Translations under genes and position numbers: made by a program
Assembly (NCBI GenBank): GCA_022511285.1
Contig: JAFLRW010000005.1
Coordinates: forward strand, 1-27,324
Length of the DNA: 27,324 nucleotides
Direction of reading: 5' to 3'
From: Duncaniella sp.
GTDB taxonomy: Bacteria > Bacteroidota > Bacteroidia > Bacteroidales > Muribaculaceae
Shown: positions 8,495 through 16,845 of the stretch, piece by piece
How the letters are laid out: every line of letters begins with the position of its first letter
Numbering within the stretch: the stretch's first letter is position 1
The notes under the pieces: model-generated
The model's database searches: none
Told to the model about the DNA's origin: nothing
Seen by the model: only the letters and a program-made list of their open reading frames with translations

Positions 8495-8530
8495 AGACGT
8501 GATTTTTTATCAATTGTAAGATTCATCAAC

Positions 8531-9112
8531 TCATTCCCCCTGCCATTTGAATGTGCTGCGATGATAGGGGGTCAGCCCGAGGCTTGATATAGCCTGCCGA
8601 TGAGCTGCCGTTGGATACCCTTTGTTTATCTCCCAGCCATAACCGGGATATTCACGTGCCACCCGCACCATCAGTTCATCGCGGTGAGTTTTGGCCAGGA
8701 TTGAAGCGGCGGCAATATTGCCGAGCTTCCCATCCCCCTTCACAATGGTTCGATAGGGAATGTCTCCATAGGGCTTAAACCTGTTGCCGTCAACCACAAT
8801 CTCGCCCGGGCGCACACTCAGCAGGTCGAGGGCGCGGTGCATGGCCAGGATTGAAGCGTTGAGGATATTCATCTCATCAATCTCCTGCGCAGAGGCCCAC
8901 GCCACAGCCCACGCCACAGCCTCGCTCTCTATGACCGGCCGCAACTGCTCGCGACGTGCCTCGGAGAGCTTCTTAGAGTCATTGAGCAGAGGATGTGTAA
9001 ACCCATCGGGCAGTATCACGGCGGCAGCACACACCGGTCCGGCCAAACAGCCGCGCCCGGCCTCATCGCAGCCGGCCTCCAACACGAATGATGTGAGACA
9101 CGACGGCAGCAT
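8531..9112 (-). CDS. rnhB: Ribonuclease HII
   Basis: RNase HII cleaves RNA in RNA-DNA hybrids and starts removal of single ribonucleotides from DNA. The protein has about 193 residues. It shows the signature AGCDEAGRGCLAGPVCAAAV with the first two catalytic acids, then PGEIVVDGN with the third, and later IAAASILAKTHRDELM. I prefer the ATG at 9112, which shares one base with the regulator's stop (TGATG) and has GGAGG a few bases upstream. A GTG at 9115 would add one residue. Such a strong Shine-Dalgarno-like sequence is notable in this group. The overlap implies coupling to the response regulator. The C-terminus ends normally with TPYHRSTFKWQGE. Confidence 0.95.
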   Translation of the reverse strand: MLPSCLTSFVLEAGCDEAGRGCLAGPVCAAAVILPDGFTHPLLNDSKKLSEARREQLRPVIESEAVAWAVAWASAQEIDEMNILNASILAMHRALDLLSVRPGEIVVDGNRFKPYGDIPYRTIVKGDGKLGNIAAASILAKTHRDELMVRVAREYPGYGWEINKGYPTAAHRQAISSLGLTPYHRSTFKWQGE

Positions 9113-9816
9113 CACACCTCCTTATCTAAAAAGCCGTAGCCGAGGCCCGACTTATTGACTATATTCTTTCCGTATGCCATAATCTTCTTGCGCAGACGCG
9201 ATATGTTGACATCAACAAGGCGGGGATTGTCAAACGGCTCGCCGGGCCACGCTGCTCCAAATATCTCCTCGCGCTTGAAGAGGCTGTTGCGCCCTCTGAG
9301 CAGCATTGTGAGGATGGCAAACTCTGTGGGCGAAAGACCCACCGACTCGCCGTCAATGAGCAGCCGCCGGGAGTCTACGTTGAGTATCAGGGTGCGATAC
9401 TCTATGGTGCGACTATTTACCGACGGATTCATATTGCGATGGCGGCGCAACACCGAGCGCACGCGCGCCATCATCTCGCGCAGAGAAAAGGGGCGTGTGA
9501 TGAAATCATCTGCCCCGAGATTCAAGCCCTTGATTATATCGTTTTCCGAATCGTGCACAGTGCAAAACATCAGTGGCACACAGGCCGTGATTCGGTCCTC
9601 CTTGATGCGCTCCAAAAGCTCATAACCATCTATCTCGCCGGGGAGATCTATCTCGGATATCAGCAGGCTATATTCCTCAAGCGGAAGCATCAAAGCCTCC
9701 TCGGCGCCTTTCACTACTTCTGCGTCATATCCCTCCGCCCGCAGGCTTTCGAGGAGCATCGTATTGATTGAGGTGTCGTCTGTGATGATTAGTATTTTCT
9801 GAGATACTGTACTCAC
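9112..9816 (-). CDS. OmpR/PhoB-type response regulator with a degenerate receiver domain
   Basis: This 234-residue protein has a receiver domain (about 6-122) and a winged-helix DNA-binding domain (about 130-232; LSPTEFAILTMLLRGRN, then VDVNISRLRKKI and GLGYGFL). Compared with ordinary receivers, the phospho-acceptor position is glutamate. In YSLLISEIDLPG, E55 takes the place of the Asp in the usual LLLDVMLPG pattern, at the normal six residues after Y49. The first acidic-pocket residue is T12 (IITDDTS) instead of Asp, although D13 and D14 remain. The conserved lysine is R108 (FITRPF), while T86 is kept. It is therefore unlikely to be switched by ordinary phosphorylation and may be constitutively active or ligand-controlled. 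No histidine kinase gene is nearby. It begins the transcript that may include rnhB and the cobalamin genes. Confidence 0.92.
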   Translation of the reverse strand: MSTVSQKILIITDDTSINTMLLESLRAEGYDAEVVKGAEEALMLPLEEYSLLISEIDLPGEIDGYELLERIKEDRITACVPLMFCTVHDSENDIIKGLNLGADDFITRPFSLREMMARVRSVLRRHRNMNPSVNSRTIEYRTLILNVDSRRLLIDGESVGLSPTEFAILTMLLRGRNSLFKREEIFGAAWPGEPFDNPRLVDVNISRLRKKIMAYGKNIVNKSGLGYGFLDKEV

Positions 9817-9844
9817 GCAAGCTAATATCCGGTTTCTTTCGCTG

Positions 9845-9876
9845 CAAAATTAACGCATTTTTATGTAAATATCAAA
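9845..9876 (-). promoter_or_regulatory. Promoter of the response regulator - rnhB (- cob) transcript
   Basis: On the minus strand TTTG (9876-9873) is followed after 20 bases by TAATTTTG (9852-9845). This matches the Bacteroidetes sigma-ABfr consensus exactly in sequence and spacing. Transcription would begin near 9838, about 22 bases before the regulator's ATG at 9816. Confidence 0.75.
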
Positions 9877-10021
9877 CCTTGCAATGAAAATAAAACCGTT
9901 TCTACAACTGCATCCGTTTTTTCGTAAAAGCGCTTTTCAAACGTCTTTATTATTGATGTTTTGTTGTGTCTGATATTTATGAAAAATCTGCGGCATTACA
10001 TATTAGTCGCAAAAATTTAGC

Positions 10022-10029
10022 TAATTTTG
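10022..10029 (+). promoter_or_regulatory. proC: -7 element of the proCBA promoter
   Basis: TAATTTTG matches the TAnnTTTG consensus, with transcription expected near 10036. No good TTTG lies 19-21 bases upstream, so the -33 side is weak. The site argues against the longest reading frame of proC, whose ATG at 10027 would fall before the transcription start. Confidence 0.55.
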
Positions 10030-10104
10030 CGATTTATAAAGATATTCTCTAACGATTGCTTCAAAATTATGAATAAAAGCGAGCTTATCAATCGCATTGA
10101 ACGT

Positions 10105-10878
10105 ATGAATATTACTATCATCGGCGGTGGGGCTATGGGGGGTGCCGTAGCGCGCGGTCTGCTGCGAGCCAACGCCGTCAGACCCTCTGACCTCACTGTG
10201 GCCAATCCTCACACCGACAAGCTCTCTGACCTCGCCGCGCAGGGCGTGAATGTCACCACCTCCAACGCCGATGCGGCTCGTGGAGCCGACATCATCATTG
10301 TGGCCGTGAAGCCTTGGATGGTCAGCAATGTGATTGCCGACATTGAATCGGCCATCATTCCTGACCGAACCGAACTGTGCTTCATCCTTGCCGGTGTAAA
10401 AGGTTCTGAGCTGGAGGGGATGTTTTCTGCCGCAAGACCTGAAAACATCTCTATTGCCATGCCTAATACAGCTATGACTGTCAGCAAATCTATGACCTTC
10501 ATTGTCCCGGTGTGTGGAGCCCACGATAGGACCTTGAAACTATTTGAACCGCTCGGAAAAGTGATGGTGATATCCGAGCGACTGCTCCCCGGTGCAACAG
10601 CTTTGGCCTCGTGCGGCATAGCCTATGCCATGCGTTACGTCCGCGCTGCCTCCGAGGGGGGTGTCGAGCTCGGATTCCGAGCTTCCGAGGCTCAAGCCAT
10701 CGTGACCCAGACTCTTGCCGGCGCTGTGGCTCTGCTGTCACTGCCGGGGGCTCATCCGGAGACTGAAATCGACAAGGTGACCACCCCGGGAGGTCTCACC
10801 ATCCGCGGCCTCAACGCTATGGAGCGCGAAGGTTTTACAACAGCCGTAATCGAAGGCCTTAAAGCAAGCGCTTTATGA
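10105..10878 (+). CDS. proC: Pyrroline-5-carboxylate reductase
   Basis: ProC catalyses the last step of proline synthesis, reducing pyrroline-5-carboxylate with NAD(P)H. I chose the ATG at 10105, giving MNITIIGGGAMGGAVARGLL and 257 residues, so the Rossmann loop lies at the N-terminus as is normal. Upstream in-frame ATGs at 10069 and 10027 would add 12 or 26 residues, and the last would precede the predicted transcription start. Other family marks are IIIVAVKPWMVSNV, SIAMPNTAMTVSKSMTF and the C-terminal TTPGGLTIRGLNAMEREGF. It heads a three-gene operon with proB and proA that together convert glutamate to proline. The stop overlaps the proB start by 4 bases (ATGA). Confidence 0.93.
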   Translation: MNITIIGGGAMGGAVARGLLRANAVRPSDLTVANPHTDKLSDLAAQGVNVTTSNADAARGADIIIVAVKPWMVSNVIADIESAIIPDRTELCFILAGVKGSELEGMFSAARPENISIAMPNTAMTVSKSMTFIVPVCGAHDRTLKLFEPLGKVMVISERLLPGATALASCGIAYAMRYVRAASEGGVELGFRASEAQAIVTQTLAGAVALLSLPGAHPETEIDKVTTPGGLTIRGLNAMEREGFTTAVIEGLKASAL

Positions 10879-11945
10879 GCAGAATTGTTGTAAAAGTGGG
10901 TAGCAATGTGCTCACCCGTCGCGACGGTATGCCCGATGTGACGAATATGTCGGCTCTTGTCGACCAGATTGCCAGTCTGCGCGAGTCGGGCCACGAGGTG
11001 GTGTTGGTGTCAAGCGGCGCGGTGGCCTGCGGACGTGGTGCCGTGACGCCTCGCAAGGAGCTTGATGCCGTCGCTTCTCGCCAGTTATACTCCTCTGTGG
11101 GACAAATCCGACTCATCAACCTCTACAATCAGCTCTTTGGCGCCTATGGAATTGTGGTTGGCCAGGTCCTCACCCAAAAGGAAAACTTCGCCTCCCGAAC
11201 TTCCTACCTCAACCAGCGCGCCTGTATGCTCACAATGCTTGACAATGGTGTGATTCCGATTGTCAACGAGAACGATACCGCATCGCTCACCGAACTGATG
11301 TTCACCGACAATGATGAACTCTCGGGGCTGATAGCCACGATGACCGATGCCGACACCCTCATCATTCTCTCCAACGTCGACGGCATCTTCACAGGCTCCC
11401 CCTCCGACCCCGACTCGCACCTTATTGAACGCGTGGAGCCGGGCAGGGATGTGAGCGAGTATGTAGTGGCAGCAAAAAGCGGTTTTGGCCGCGGAGGGAT
11501 GGGCACAAAGTGTGGAATTGCCTCGAAAGTGGCTGCCGAAGGGGTGGCGGTACTAATTGCGCGCGGCAATCGTCCCGGGATACTCGTTGACCTCATCGAA
11601 CACCCCGAGACGGTGCCACACACTCTTTTCGAACCATCTGCCGCTCCCCTCAGCAACATCAAACGATGGATAGCCCACAGCGGCTCGTTTGCCAAAGGTA
11701 TAGTGCGTGTCAATGCCCGGGCCGCCGACGTATTGGTTTCCGACCGCGCTGTGAGCCTCCTCCCGGTGGGGATTACTGCCGTGGAAGGAGAGTGGGAAGA
11801 GGGGGATATTATCTCCATAATTGGCCCCGACGGACGGCATATTGGCATCGGGCGTGCGGCCATGGCGAGCGCCGAGGCTCAGGTCTCAACCGGAAAACGC
11901 GGCCAACGCCCTTTGGTGCATTATGATTATCTCTACATTGAATAG
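10875..11945 (+). CDS. proB: Glutamate 5-kinase
   Basis: ProB phosphorylates the gamma-carboxyl of glutamate, the committed and usually proline-inhibited step. The 356-residue protein starts MSRIVVKVGSNVLTRRDG and continues with VVLVSSGAVACGRGAV, both standard for the amino-acid kinase fold. Later IPIVNENDTAS and GRGGMGTKCGIASKVAAEG are substrate and nucleotide sites. A C-terminal PUA domain occupies about residues 265-356, as in E. coli ProB. The start overlaps proC by 4 bases, and proA follows after 27 bases. Confidence 0.95.
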   Translation: MSRIVVKVGSNVLTRRDGMPDVTNMSALVDQIASLRESGHEVVLVSSGAVACGRGAVTPRKELDAVASRQLYSSVGQIRLINLYNQLFGAYGIVVGQVLTQKENFASRTSYLNQRACMLTMLDNGVIPIVNENDTASLTELMFTDNDELSGLIATMTDADTLIILSNVDGIFTGSPSDPDSHLIERVEPGRDVSEYVVAAKSGFGRGGMGTKCGIASKVAAEGVAVLIARGNRPGILVDLIEHPETVPHTLFEPSAAPLSNIKRWIAHSGSFAKGIVRVNARAADVLVSDRAVSLLPVGITAVEGEWEEGDIISIIGPDGRHIGIGRAAMASAEAQVSTGKRGQRPLVHYDYLYIE

Positions 11946-11972
11946 ATTTTCAATCCATATTATGCTTTGATT

Positions 11973-13223
11973 ATGAGCAATTTCAACGATATATTCAGTA
12001 GTGTCCGCTCCGCCTCGAGGGCGCTTGCCGTGATGACCGACGAGGCCCGTTCGGCTGTGATTCTGGCGCTTGCCGATTTAGTGGACGCTTCCCACGCAGC
12101 GCTGCTCCGGGCAAATGCCCGCGACCTTGCCCGTATGGACCAATCAAATCCGCTCTTCGACCGCCTCCAACTCACCCCCTCCCGGCTCAAAGGCATTGCC
12201 TCCGACCTCCGCGCCGTAGCAACCCTTCCATCTCCTGTGGGGGAGGAGATAGAACGCCGCACTCTCCCAAACGGCATCCTCCTTCGCAGAGTGAGAGTGC
12301 CGTTTGGCGTTGTTGGCGTTGTGTATGAAGCGCGCCCGAATGTGACATTCGACGTCTTTGCTCTCTGCATCAAAAGCGGAAACGCCTGCATCCTGAAGGG
12401 GGGAAGCGATGCCGACGCTTCCAACCGGGCCGCCATTGCTCTGATACACCGGGCTCTTAGCACCATAGGCGCACCGGCCCACTGCTGCCACCTCCTCCCA
12501 TCCACCCACGAGGCCACTGCCGCTCTGCTCGGCGCCGTAGGTTATGTGGATGTCTGCATCCCTCGAGGCGGACGCCGCCTCATCGACTTTGTGCGCTCTT
12601 CTGCCCGTGTCCCGGTGATTGAGACCGGCGCCGGTGTGGTCCACACTTTTTTTGACAAGGATGGCTCTCTCGCCTTGGGTCGTGACATAATTGAAAATGC
12701 CAAGACTCGCAGAGTGAGTGTGTGCAACGCTCTTGACTCTCTTTTGGTCCACGCTTCGCGTCTTGCCGACCTCCCCGCTCTTGTGGAGCCGCTCGCCGTT
12801 AAAGGTGTGGATCTCTTTGCTGATACACAAGCCTTTGCCGCTCTCAGTGGACATTATCCCTCAGCTCTTCTCCACACTGCCGAGCCTGCTCATCGCGACC
12901 GCGAGTGGATGGACCTCAAAATGGGTGTCTACACCGTTGACTCTATCGACCAAGCCATTGACCACATCTGTCGCCACGGCTCCGGCCACAGTGAAAGCAT
13001 CGTCACTGACAATCCCAACACTGCCGCCCGATTCCAGCTCGAGGTGGATGCCGCTTGCGTGTATGTCAACCTCCCCACCGCCTTCACCGATGGCGCTCAG
13101 TTTGGCCTCGGTGCCGAAATTGGCATATCCACTCAGAAATTAGGGCCTCGTGGCCCTATGGGACTCCGCGAAATAACCACCTACAAATATCTCCTGTCAG
13201 GCAACGGACAAGTGAGACCATAA
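11973..13223 (+). CDS. proA: Gamma-glutamyl phosphate reductase
   Basis: ProA reduces glutamyl phosphate to glutamate semialdehyde with NADPH; this cyclises to the ProC substrate. I chose the ATG at 11973 (MSNFNDIFSSVRSASRALAV), about 416 residues. A TTG at 11967 could add two residues but is less likely. Features of the aldehyde-dehydrogenase-like fold are VPFGVVGVVYEARPNVT (about 103-119), CILKGGSDADASN, and RRVSVCNALDSLLVH with the expected catalytic cysteine. The C-terminus AQFGLGAEIGISTQKLGPRG is typical. The coding strand is strongly C-rich (for example 26 C to 13 G in 12181-12240), which fits lagging-strand coding to the left of the candidate origin. Confidence 0.95.
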   Translation: MSNFNDIFSSVRSASRALAVMTDEARSAVILALADLVDASHAALLRANARDLARMDQSNPLFDRLQLTPSRLKGIASDLRAVATLPSPVGEEIERRTLPNGILLRRVRVPFGVVGVVYEARPNVTFDVFALCIKSGNACILKGGSDADASNRAAIALIHRALSTIGAPAHCCHLLPSTHEATAALLGAVGYVDVCIPRGGRRLIDFVRSSARVPVIETGAGVVHTFFDKDGSLALGRDIIENAKTRRVSVCNALDSLLVHASRLADLPALVEPLAVKGVDLFADTQAFAALSGHYPSALLHTAEPAHRDREWMDLKMGVYTVDSIDQAIDHICRHGSGHSESIVTDNPNTAARFQLEVDAACVYVNLPTAFTDGAQFGLGAEIGISTQKLGPRGPMGLREITTYKYLLSGNGQVRP

Positions 13224-13356
13224 AAAAATCACATCTTTTCCCGTAATTTTTTCTTGATAGGAAAACTTTTCAGCCTTGCCGAGTGTTACTATGATACAAA
13301 GCAAGATTCTACTTTTTCCATTGCAAGAAATGTGATAATGATTGGTTTATTCTAAA

Positions 13357-13396
13357 CGGGAAGACGATGGGATATCATCTTCCCGCTTGGTTTTTT
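13357..13396 (+). terminator. Intrinsic terminator after the proline operon
   Basis: CGGGAAGA (13357-13364) pairs with TCTTCCCG (13378-13385), followed by CTTGG and a run of six T. It stands 134 bases after the proA stop, so the operon would have a long 3' untranslated stretch (13224-13356) in which I see no gene. The last T bases also form part of the aspS promoter. Confidence 0.8.
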
Positions 13397-13425
13397 GCGG
13401 ATGGGGATAATTTTTATTAATTTTG
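13394..13425 (+). promoter_or_regulatory. Promoter of the aspS - efp gene set
   Basis: TTTG (13394-13397), 20 bases, then TAATTTTG (13418-13425): an exact Bacteroidetes-type promoter. Transcription would start near 13432, leaving about 53 bases of leader before aspS. The -33 element lies within the T-tract of the preceding terminator. Confidence 0.75.
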
Positions 13426-13484
13426 TGCCATATTGCGTATAGCAGAGCTTGATTTTAACCACATATACAACAATATAGAGATCT

Positions 13485-15236
13485 ATGTATAGAACCAACA
13501 CTTGCGGCGAGCTGCGTCTGAGCGACGCCGGCCGCGAAGTCACATTGGCGGGATGGGTGCAGCGCACCCGCCGTATGGGCGGTATGACTTTTGTCGATAT
13601 CCGCGACCGCTATGGCATCACTCAGGCCGTGTTTGATGCCGACACCGATGCGGCCCTTCACGAGGCTGCCGCTAAGCTCGGTCGTGAGTATGTGGTGCAG
13701 ATTACCGGCACCGTGGCTGAGCGCACATCAAAAAATGCCAACCTCCCCACCGGAGACATTGAGATTATTGCCTCTGCCCTCAAGGTGCTAAATGCTGCCG
13801 ACACTCCCCCTTTCACCATAGAAGACAATACCGACGGCGGCGACGACCTCAGAATGAAATATCGTTATCTCGATTTGCGTCGCGCCTGTGTACGCTCCAA
13901 CCTCGAATTGCGCCACCGCATGGCTTTCGAGATTAGAAGATACCTTGACTCAAAAGGTTTTCTCGAAGTTGAGACACCCGTGCTCATCAAGTCAACTCCC
14001 GAAGGCGCTCGTGACTTTGTGGTGCCCTCGCGAATGAACCCCGGTCAATTCTATGCCCTTCCTCAGTCGCCACAGACTTTCAAGCAGCTGCTGATGGTGA
14101 GCGGTTTTGACCGCTACTTCCAGATTGTAAAATGCTTCCGCGACGAGGATCTCCGAGCCGACCGCCAGCCGGAGTTCACTCAGATTGACTGCGAAATGTC
14201 GTTCGTCAATCAGGAAGATGTGCTCAATATGTTTGAAGGTCTTGTAAAGCATATTTTCAAATATGTCAAAGACATCGACTTCACTGAGCCGTTCCCGCGG
14301 ATGACCTGGGCCGACGCTATGCGCCTCTACGGTTCCGACAAGCCCGACACTCGATTCGGAATGCAGTTTGTGGAACTCAAAGACCTCACCGCCGGCTGCG
14401 GTTTCTCTGTGATGGACGAGGCTGAATACGTCGGCGCCATCGTGGCTCCGGCCTGCGCCGACTACACACGCAAGCAACTCGACCAGCTCACTGACTTCGT
14501 CAAACGTCCTCAGATTGGAGCCAAGGGGCTGATGTGGGTCAAGTTTGAAGCTGATGGTTCCATCAAGTCAAGTGTGGGCAAGTTCTTCTCCGACGAGCAA
14601 CTGCGGGCCTGGGGCGAACGTGCAGCCGCAAACCCGGGCGACCTTATGCTCATCCTCGCAGGTCCCGCTATGAAGACTCGCAAGCAACTCTGCGAACTTC
14701 GCCTCGAAATGGGCTCCCGACTCGGACTGAGAGACCCCAAAAAGTTCTCTTGCCTATGGGTGGTAGACTTCCCTCTATTCGAGTGGGACGAAGAGACTCA
14801 ACGCTTCTACGCTATGCACCACCCCTTCACGTCGCCCAACCCTGAAGACATCCACCTGCTCGACTCCGACACCGGTGCAGTGCGTGCAACCGCCTACGAT
14901 ATGGTGGTCAACGGCAACGAACTCGGAGGTGGATCTATTCGTATTCACGAGGCCGAACTCCAAAACAAAATGTTCAGCCTGCTCGGTCTCTCTGAAGAGG
15001 ATGCACAATACAAGTTTGGCTTCCTGATGAATGCATTTAAGTATGGCGCTCCCCCTCACGGTGGTCTCGCCTTCGGATTTGACCGCTTTGTATCAATCCT
15101 CGCCGGACTCGACTCCATACGCGACGTCATTGCCTTCCCAAAAAACAATTCCGGCCGTGATATGATGATTGACGCCCCCTCGCAGATTGACGAAGAGCAG
15201 CTCAACGAACTCAAAATCAAACTCGAAGAGGAATAA
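13485..15236 (+). CDS. aspS: Aspartyl-tRNA synthetase
   Basis: AspRS attaches aspartate to its tRNA in the cytoplasm. The 583-residue protein has the bacterial layout. An N-terminal anticodon-binding OB domain comes first (VTLAGWVQRTRRMGGMTFVD, IRDRYGITQAVFD), then the class II catalytic core with motif 2 FRDEDLRADRQPEFTQID (about 218-235). The bacterial GAD insertion lies in the middle, and motif 3 HGGLAFGFDRFVSILAG is near the C-terminus. The FFSDEQLRAWG region is also typical. The start has a clear promoter 60 bases upstream. The Nif3-like gene follows after only 8 bases, so the two are probably cotranscribed. Whether it also charges tRNA-Asn cannot be told from this window. Confidence 0.97.
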   Translation: MYRTNTCGELRLSDAGREVTLAGWVQRTRRMGGMTFVDIRDRYGITQAVFDADTDAALHEAAAKLGREYVVQITGTVAERTSKNANLPTGDIEIIASALKVLNAADTPPFTIEDNTDGGDDLRMKYRYLDLRRACVRSNLELRHRMAFEIRRYLDSKGFLEVETPVLIKSTPEGARDFVVPSRMNPGQFYALPQSPQTFKQLLMVSGFDRYFQIVKCFRDEDLRADRQPEFTQIDCEMSFVNQEDVLNMFEGLVKHIFKYVKDIDFTEPFPRMTWADAMRLYGSDKPDTRFGMQFVELKDLTAGCGFSVMDEAEYVGAIVAPACADYTRKQLDQLTDFVKRPQIGAKGLMWVKFEADGSIKSSVGKFFSDEQLRAWGERAAANPGDLMLILAGPAMKTRKQLCELRLEMGSRLGLRDPKKFSCLWVVDFPLFEWDEETQRFYAMHHPFTSPNPEDIHLLDSDTGAVRATAYDMVVNGNELGGGSIRIHEAELQNKMFSLLGLSEEDAQYKFGFLMNAFKYGAPPHGGLAFGFDRFVSILAGLDSIRDVIAFPKNNSGRDMMIDAPSQIDEEQLNELKIKLEEE

Positions 15237-15244
15237 TTTCCGCA

Positions 15245-16045
15245 ATGCCATTACTCTCCGATATAGCTAAAGCCATTGAAGAAGTTGCCCCACTCTCCGC
15301 CCAGGAGGAGTGGGACAACTCCGGCTGGCAGGTTGCAATATTCGGCACCGACATTGACTGCACCGGCGTGATGTTATGCCTTGACGTCACTCCGGAAGTT
15401 GTGTCAGAGGCCGAAATCAGAGGTTGCAATCTTATTGTATCCCACCACCCGCTTATATTCAAGGGTGTGCGCTCTCTTTGCAGCGAAAATCGCACCGAAC
15501 AAGCTATCATACACTGCATCCGGGCCGGAATTTCGGTCTATTCGGCTCACACATCGCTCGACACAGCCCCCTGCGGCCCATCGGCTCGCTTAGCATCAAT
15601 GCTTGGACTCACTGACTGCACCACTCTATCCGAATCTTCCGGACTCGGAATTATCGGAACACTCCCCAAAGCCTCCGACGTTATGTCGTTTGTACAGAAA
15701 GCGGGCGAGGTCTATGGCGGTGGGCTGAGAGTGTCGGACGGAAGCGATGACCGTGTTGAGCGAGTGGCTCTCTGCAGCGGTGCCGGTGCCGAATTCATCT
15801 CCACGGCTATCGCTCGCGGTGCCGACACATTCATTACCTCAGATATCAGATATCACGATTTCGTAAACTTCGGCCGACGCATTTTGCTCATTGACGTTGG
15901 CCACTTTGAGAGCGAAATATGCACTAAATCAATTTTTTCGGATATTATCTCCGAAAAATTTCCTAACTTTGCACCCTGTATGTGCAGCCACGAGCTCCCG
16001 CCCGTGGCCTACCACGTCCACATTAACTCTGCTCAACATAAATAA
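15245..16045 (+). CDS. Nif3-like dinuclear metal-centre protein (YbgI/YqfO family)
   Basis: This 266-residue protein belongs to the Nif3/YbgI family, conserved hexameric toroids with a pair of metal ions; the physiological substrate is unsettled. Some members are annotated as GTP cyclohydrolase 1 type 2. Metal-ligand motifs are NLIVSHHPLIFKGVRS and VYSAHTSLDTAPCGPSARL. Near the C-terminus GADTFITSDIRYHDFVN and DVGHFESE complete the site. It is about the length of E. coli YbgI and lacks the central PII-like insertion of the long form found in Bacillus and many others. It is followed after 12 bases by a zinc-ribbon protein gene; this pairing is, to my knowledge, frequent in Bacteroidetes and suggests a shared role. 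Confidence 0.9.
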   Translation: MPLLSDIAKAIEEVAPLSAQEEWDNSGWQVAIFGTDIDCTGVMLCLDVTPEVVSEAEIRGCNLIVSHHPLIFKGVRSLCSENRTEQAIIHCIRAGISVYSAHTSLDTAPCGPSARLASMLGLTDCTTLSESSGLGIIGTLPKASDVMSFVQKAGEVYGGGLRVSDGSDDRVERVALCSGAGAEFISTAIARGADTFITSDIRYHDFVNFGRRILLIDVGHFESEICTKSIFSDIISEKFPNFAPCMCSHELPPVAYHVHINSAQHK

Positions 16046-16057
16046 CTGTAACCATAT

Positions 16058-16837
16058 ATGGCCAAAGAGCAAAATAAAAACGACCAGACCAAATCGGTTG
16101 AACAGCGCCTGCGCTCTCTCTACGAGCTGCAGACAATCCTGTCAAAAATTGACGGCATCCGCACTGTCCGCGGTGAGCTCCCTGAAGAGGTGCGCGACCT
16201 CGAAGACCAAATCGAAGGTCTGCACACTCGCATCGAGAAATTCAAAACCGAAATTGAGGAACTCCGCAAAGCAACTGCGACCGAAAACAACAGAATACTC
16301 GATGCCCAGACTAAAATTGCCAAATACAAAACTCAGATCGACAACGTGAGTAATAACCGCGAATTCGATATCCTCACAAAGGAGATTGAGTTTGAAACTC
16401 TGAATATCCAGTTGGCAGAAAAACACATCAACCAGTATTCTCGGGAAAACGAGAACAAAAAAGTGGAAATCGACACCGCTTCTCTGCGTCTCTCAGACCT
16501 CAATCAAATGCTGGCCGATAAGCGCAAACAGCTTGAAGAGATAGTGTCGGAAACACGCCAGCAGGAAGAGCAGCTTCGCGTCAGCGCTAAAGAGCTCGAA
16601 GCTAAAATTGACGACCCCCGAACCCTCAACGCCTTCAAGCGTATCCGCAAAAACGCTCGCAACGGTCTCGGTGTTGTCTACATCCAGCGAAACGCCTGTG
16701 GAGGATGCTTCAACCGCATCCCGCCCCAGAGACAGATGGAAATTAAAATGCACAAGAAAATTATCGTCTGCGAATACTGCGGCCGAATTATGGTTGACCC
16801 GGAGCTGGCAGGCGTTAAAGTAGAAGAAACAAAATAA
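16058..16837 (+). CDS. Coiled-coil protein with C-terminal zinc ribbon (DUF164/CdsZ-like)
   Basis: This 259-residue protein consists of a long charged helical region (about 15-200, rich in E, K, Q and R with heptad-like spacing) and a C-terminal C4 zinc ribbon. The ribbon ligands are in CGGCFNRIPPQ and CEYCGRIMVDPEL, spaced by about 20 residues. This matches the DUF164/zf-RING_7 family, whose structure is a helical hairpin with a zinc ribbon at its tip. Function in Bacteroidetes is not established; proposals include nucleic-acid binding and secretion chaperone roles. The start MAKEQNKNDQTKSVEQRLR follows the Nif3-like gene by 12 bases, and the SlyD-like gene starts 8 bases after its stop. Confidence 0.88.
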   Translation: MAKEQNKNDQTKSVEQRLRSLYELQTILSKIDGIRTVRGELPEEVRDLEDQIEGLHTRIEKFKTEIEELRKATATENNRILDAQTKIAKYKTQIDNVSNNREFDILTKEIEFETLNIQLAEKHINQYSRENENKKVEIDTASLRLSDLNQMLADKRKQLEEIVSETRQQEEQLRVSAKELEAKIDDPRTLNAFKRIRKNARNGLGVVYIQRNACGGCFNRIPPQRQMEIKMHKKIIVCEYCGRIMVDPELAGVKVEETK

Positions 16838-16845
16838 TCCTGCGG

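Noticed and set aside
8495..8530. Cobalamin riboswitch or separate promoter upstream of cobJ-cobH
   Set aside because: The gap is only 36 bases, far too short for a riboswitch, and contains no TAnnTTTG element.
10027..10104. N-terminal extension of proC
   Set aside because: The first ATG lies before the predicted transcription start, and the extra residues precede the Rossmann loop that normally begins the protein.
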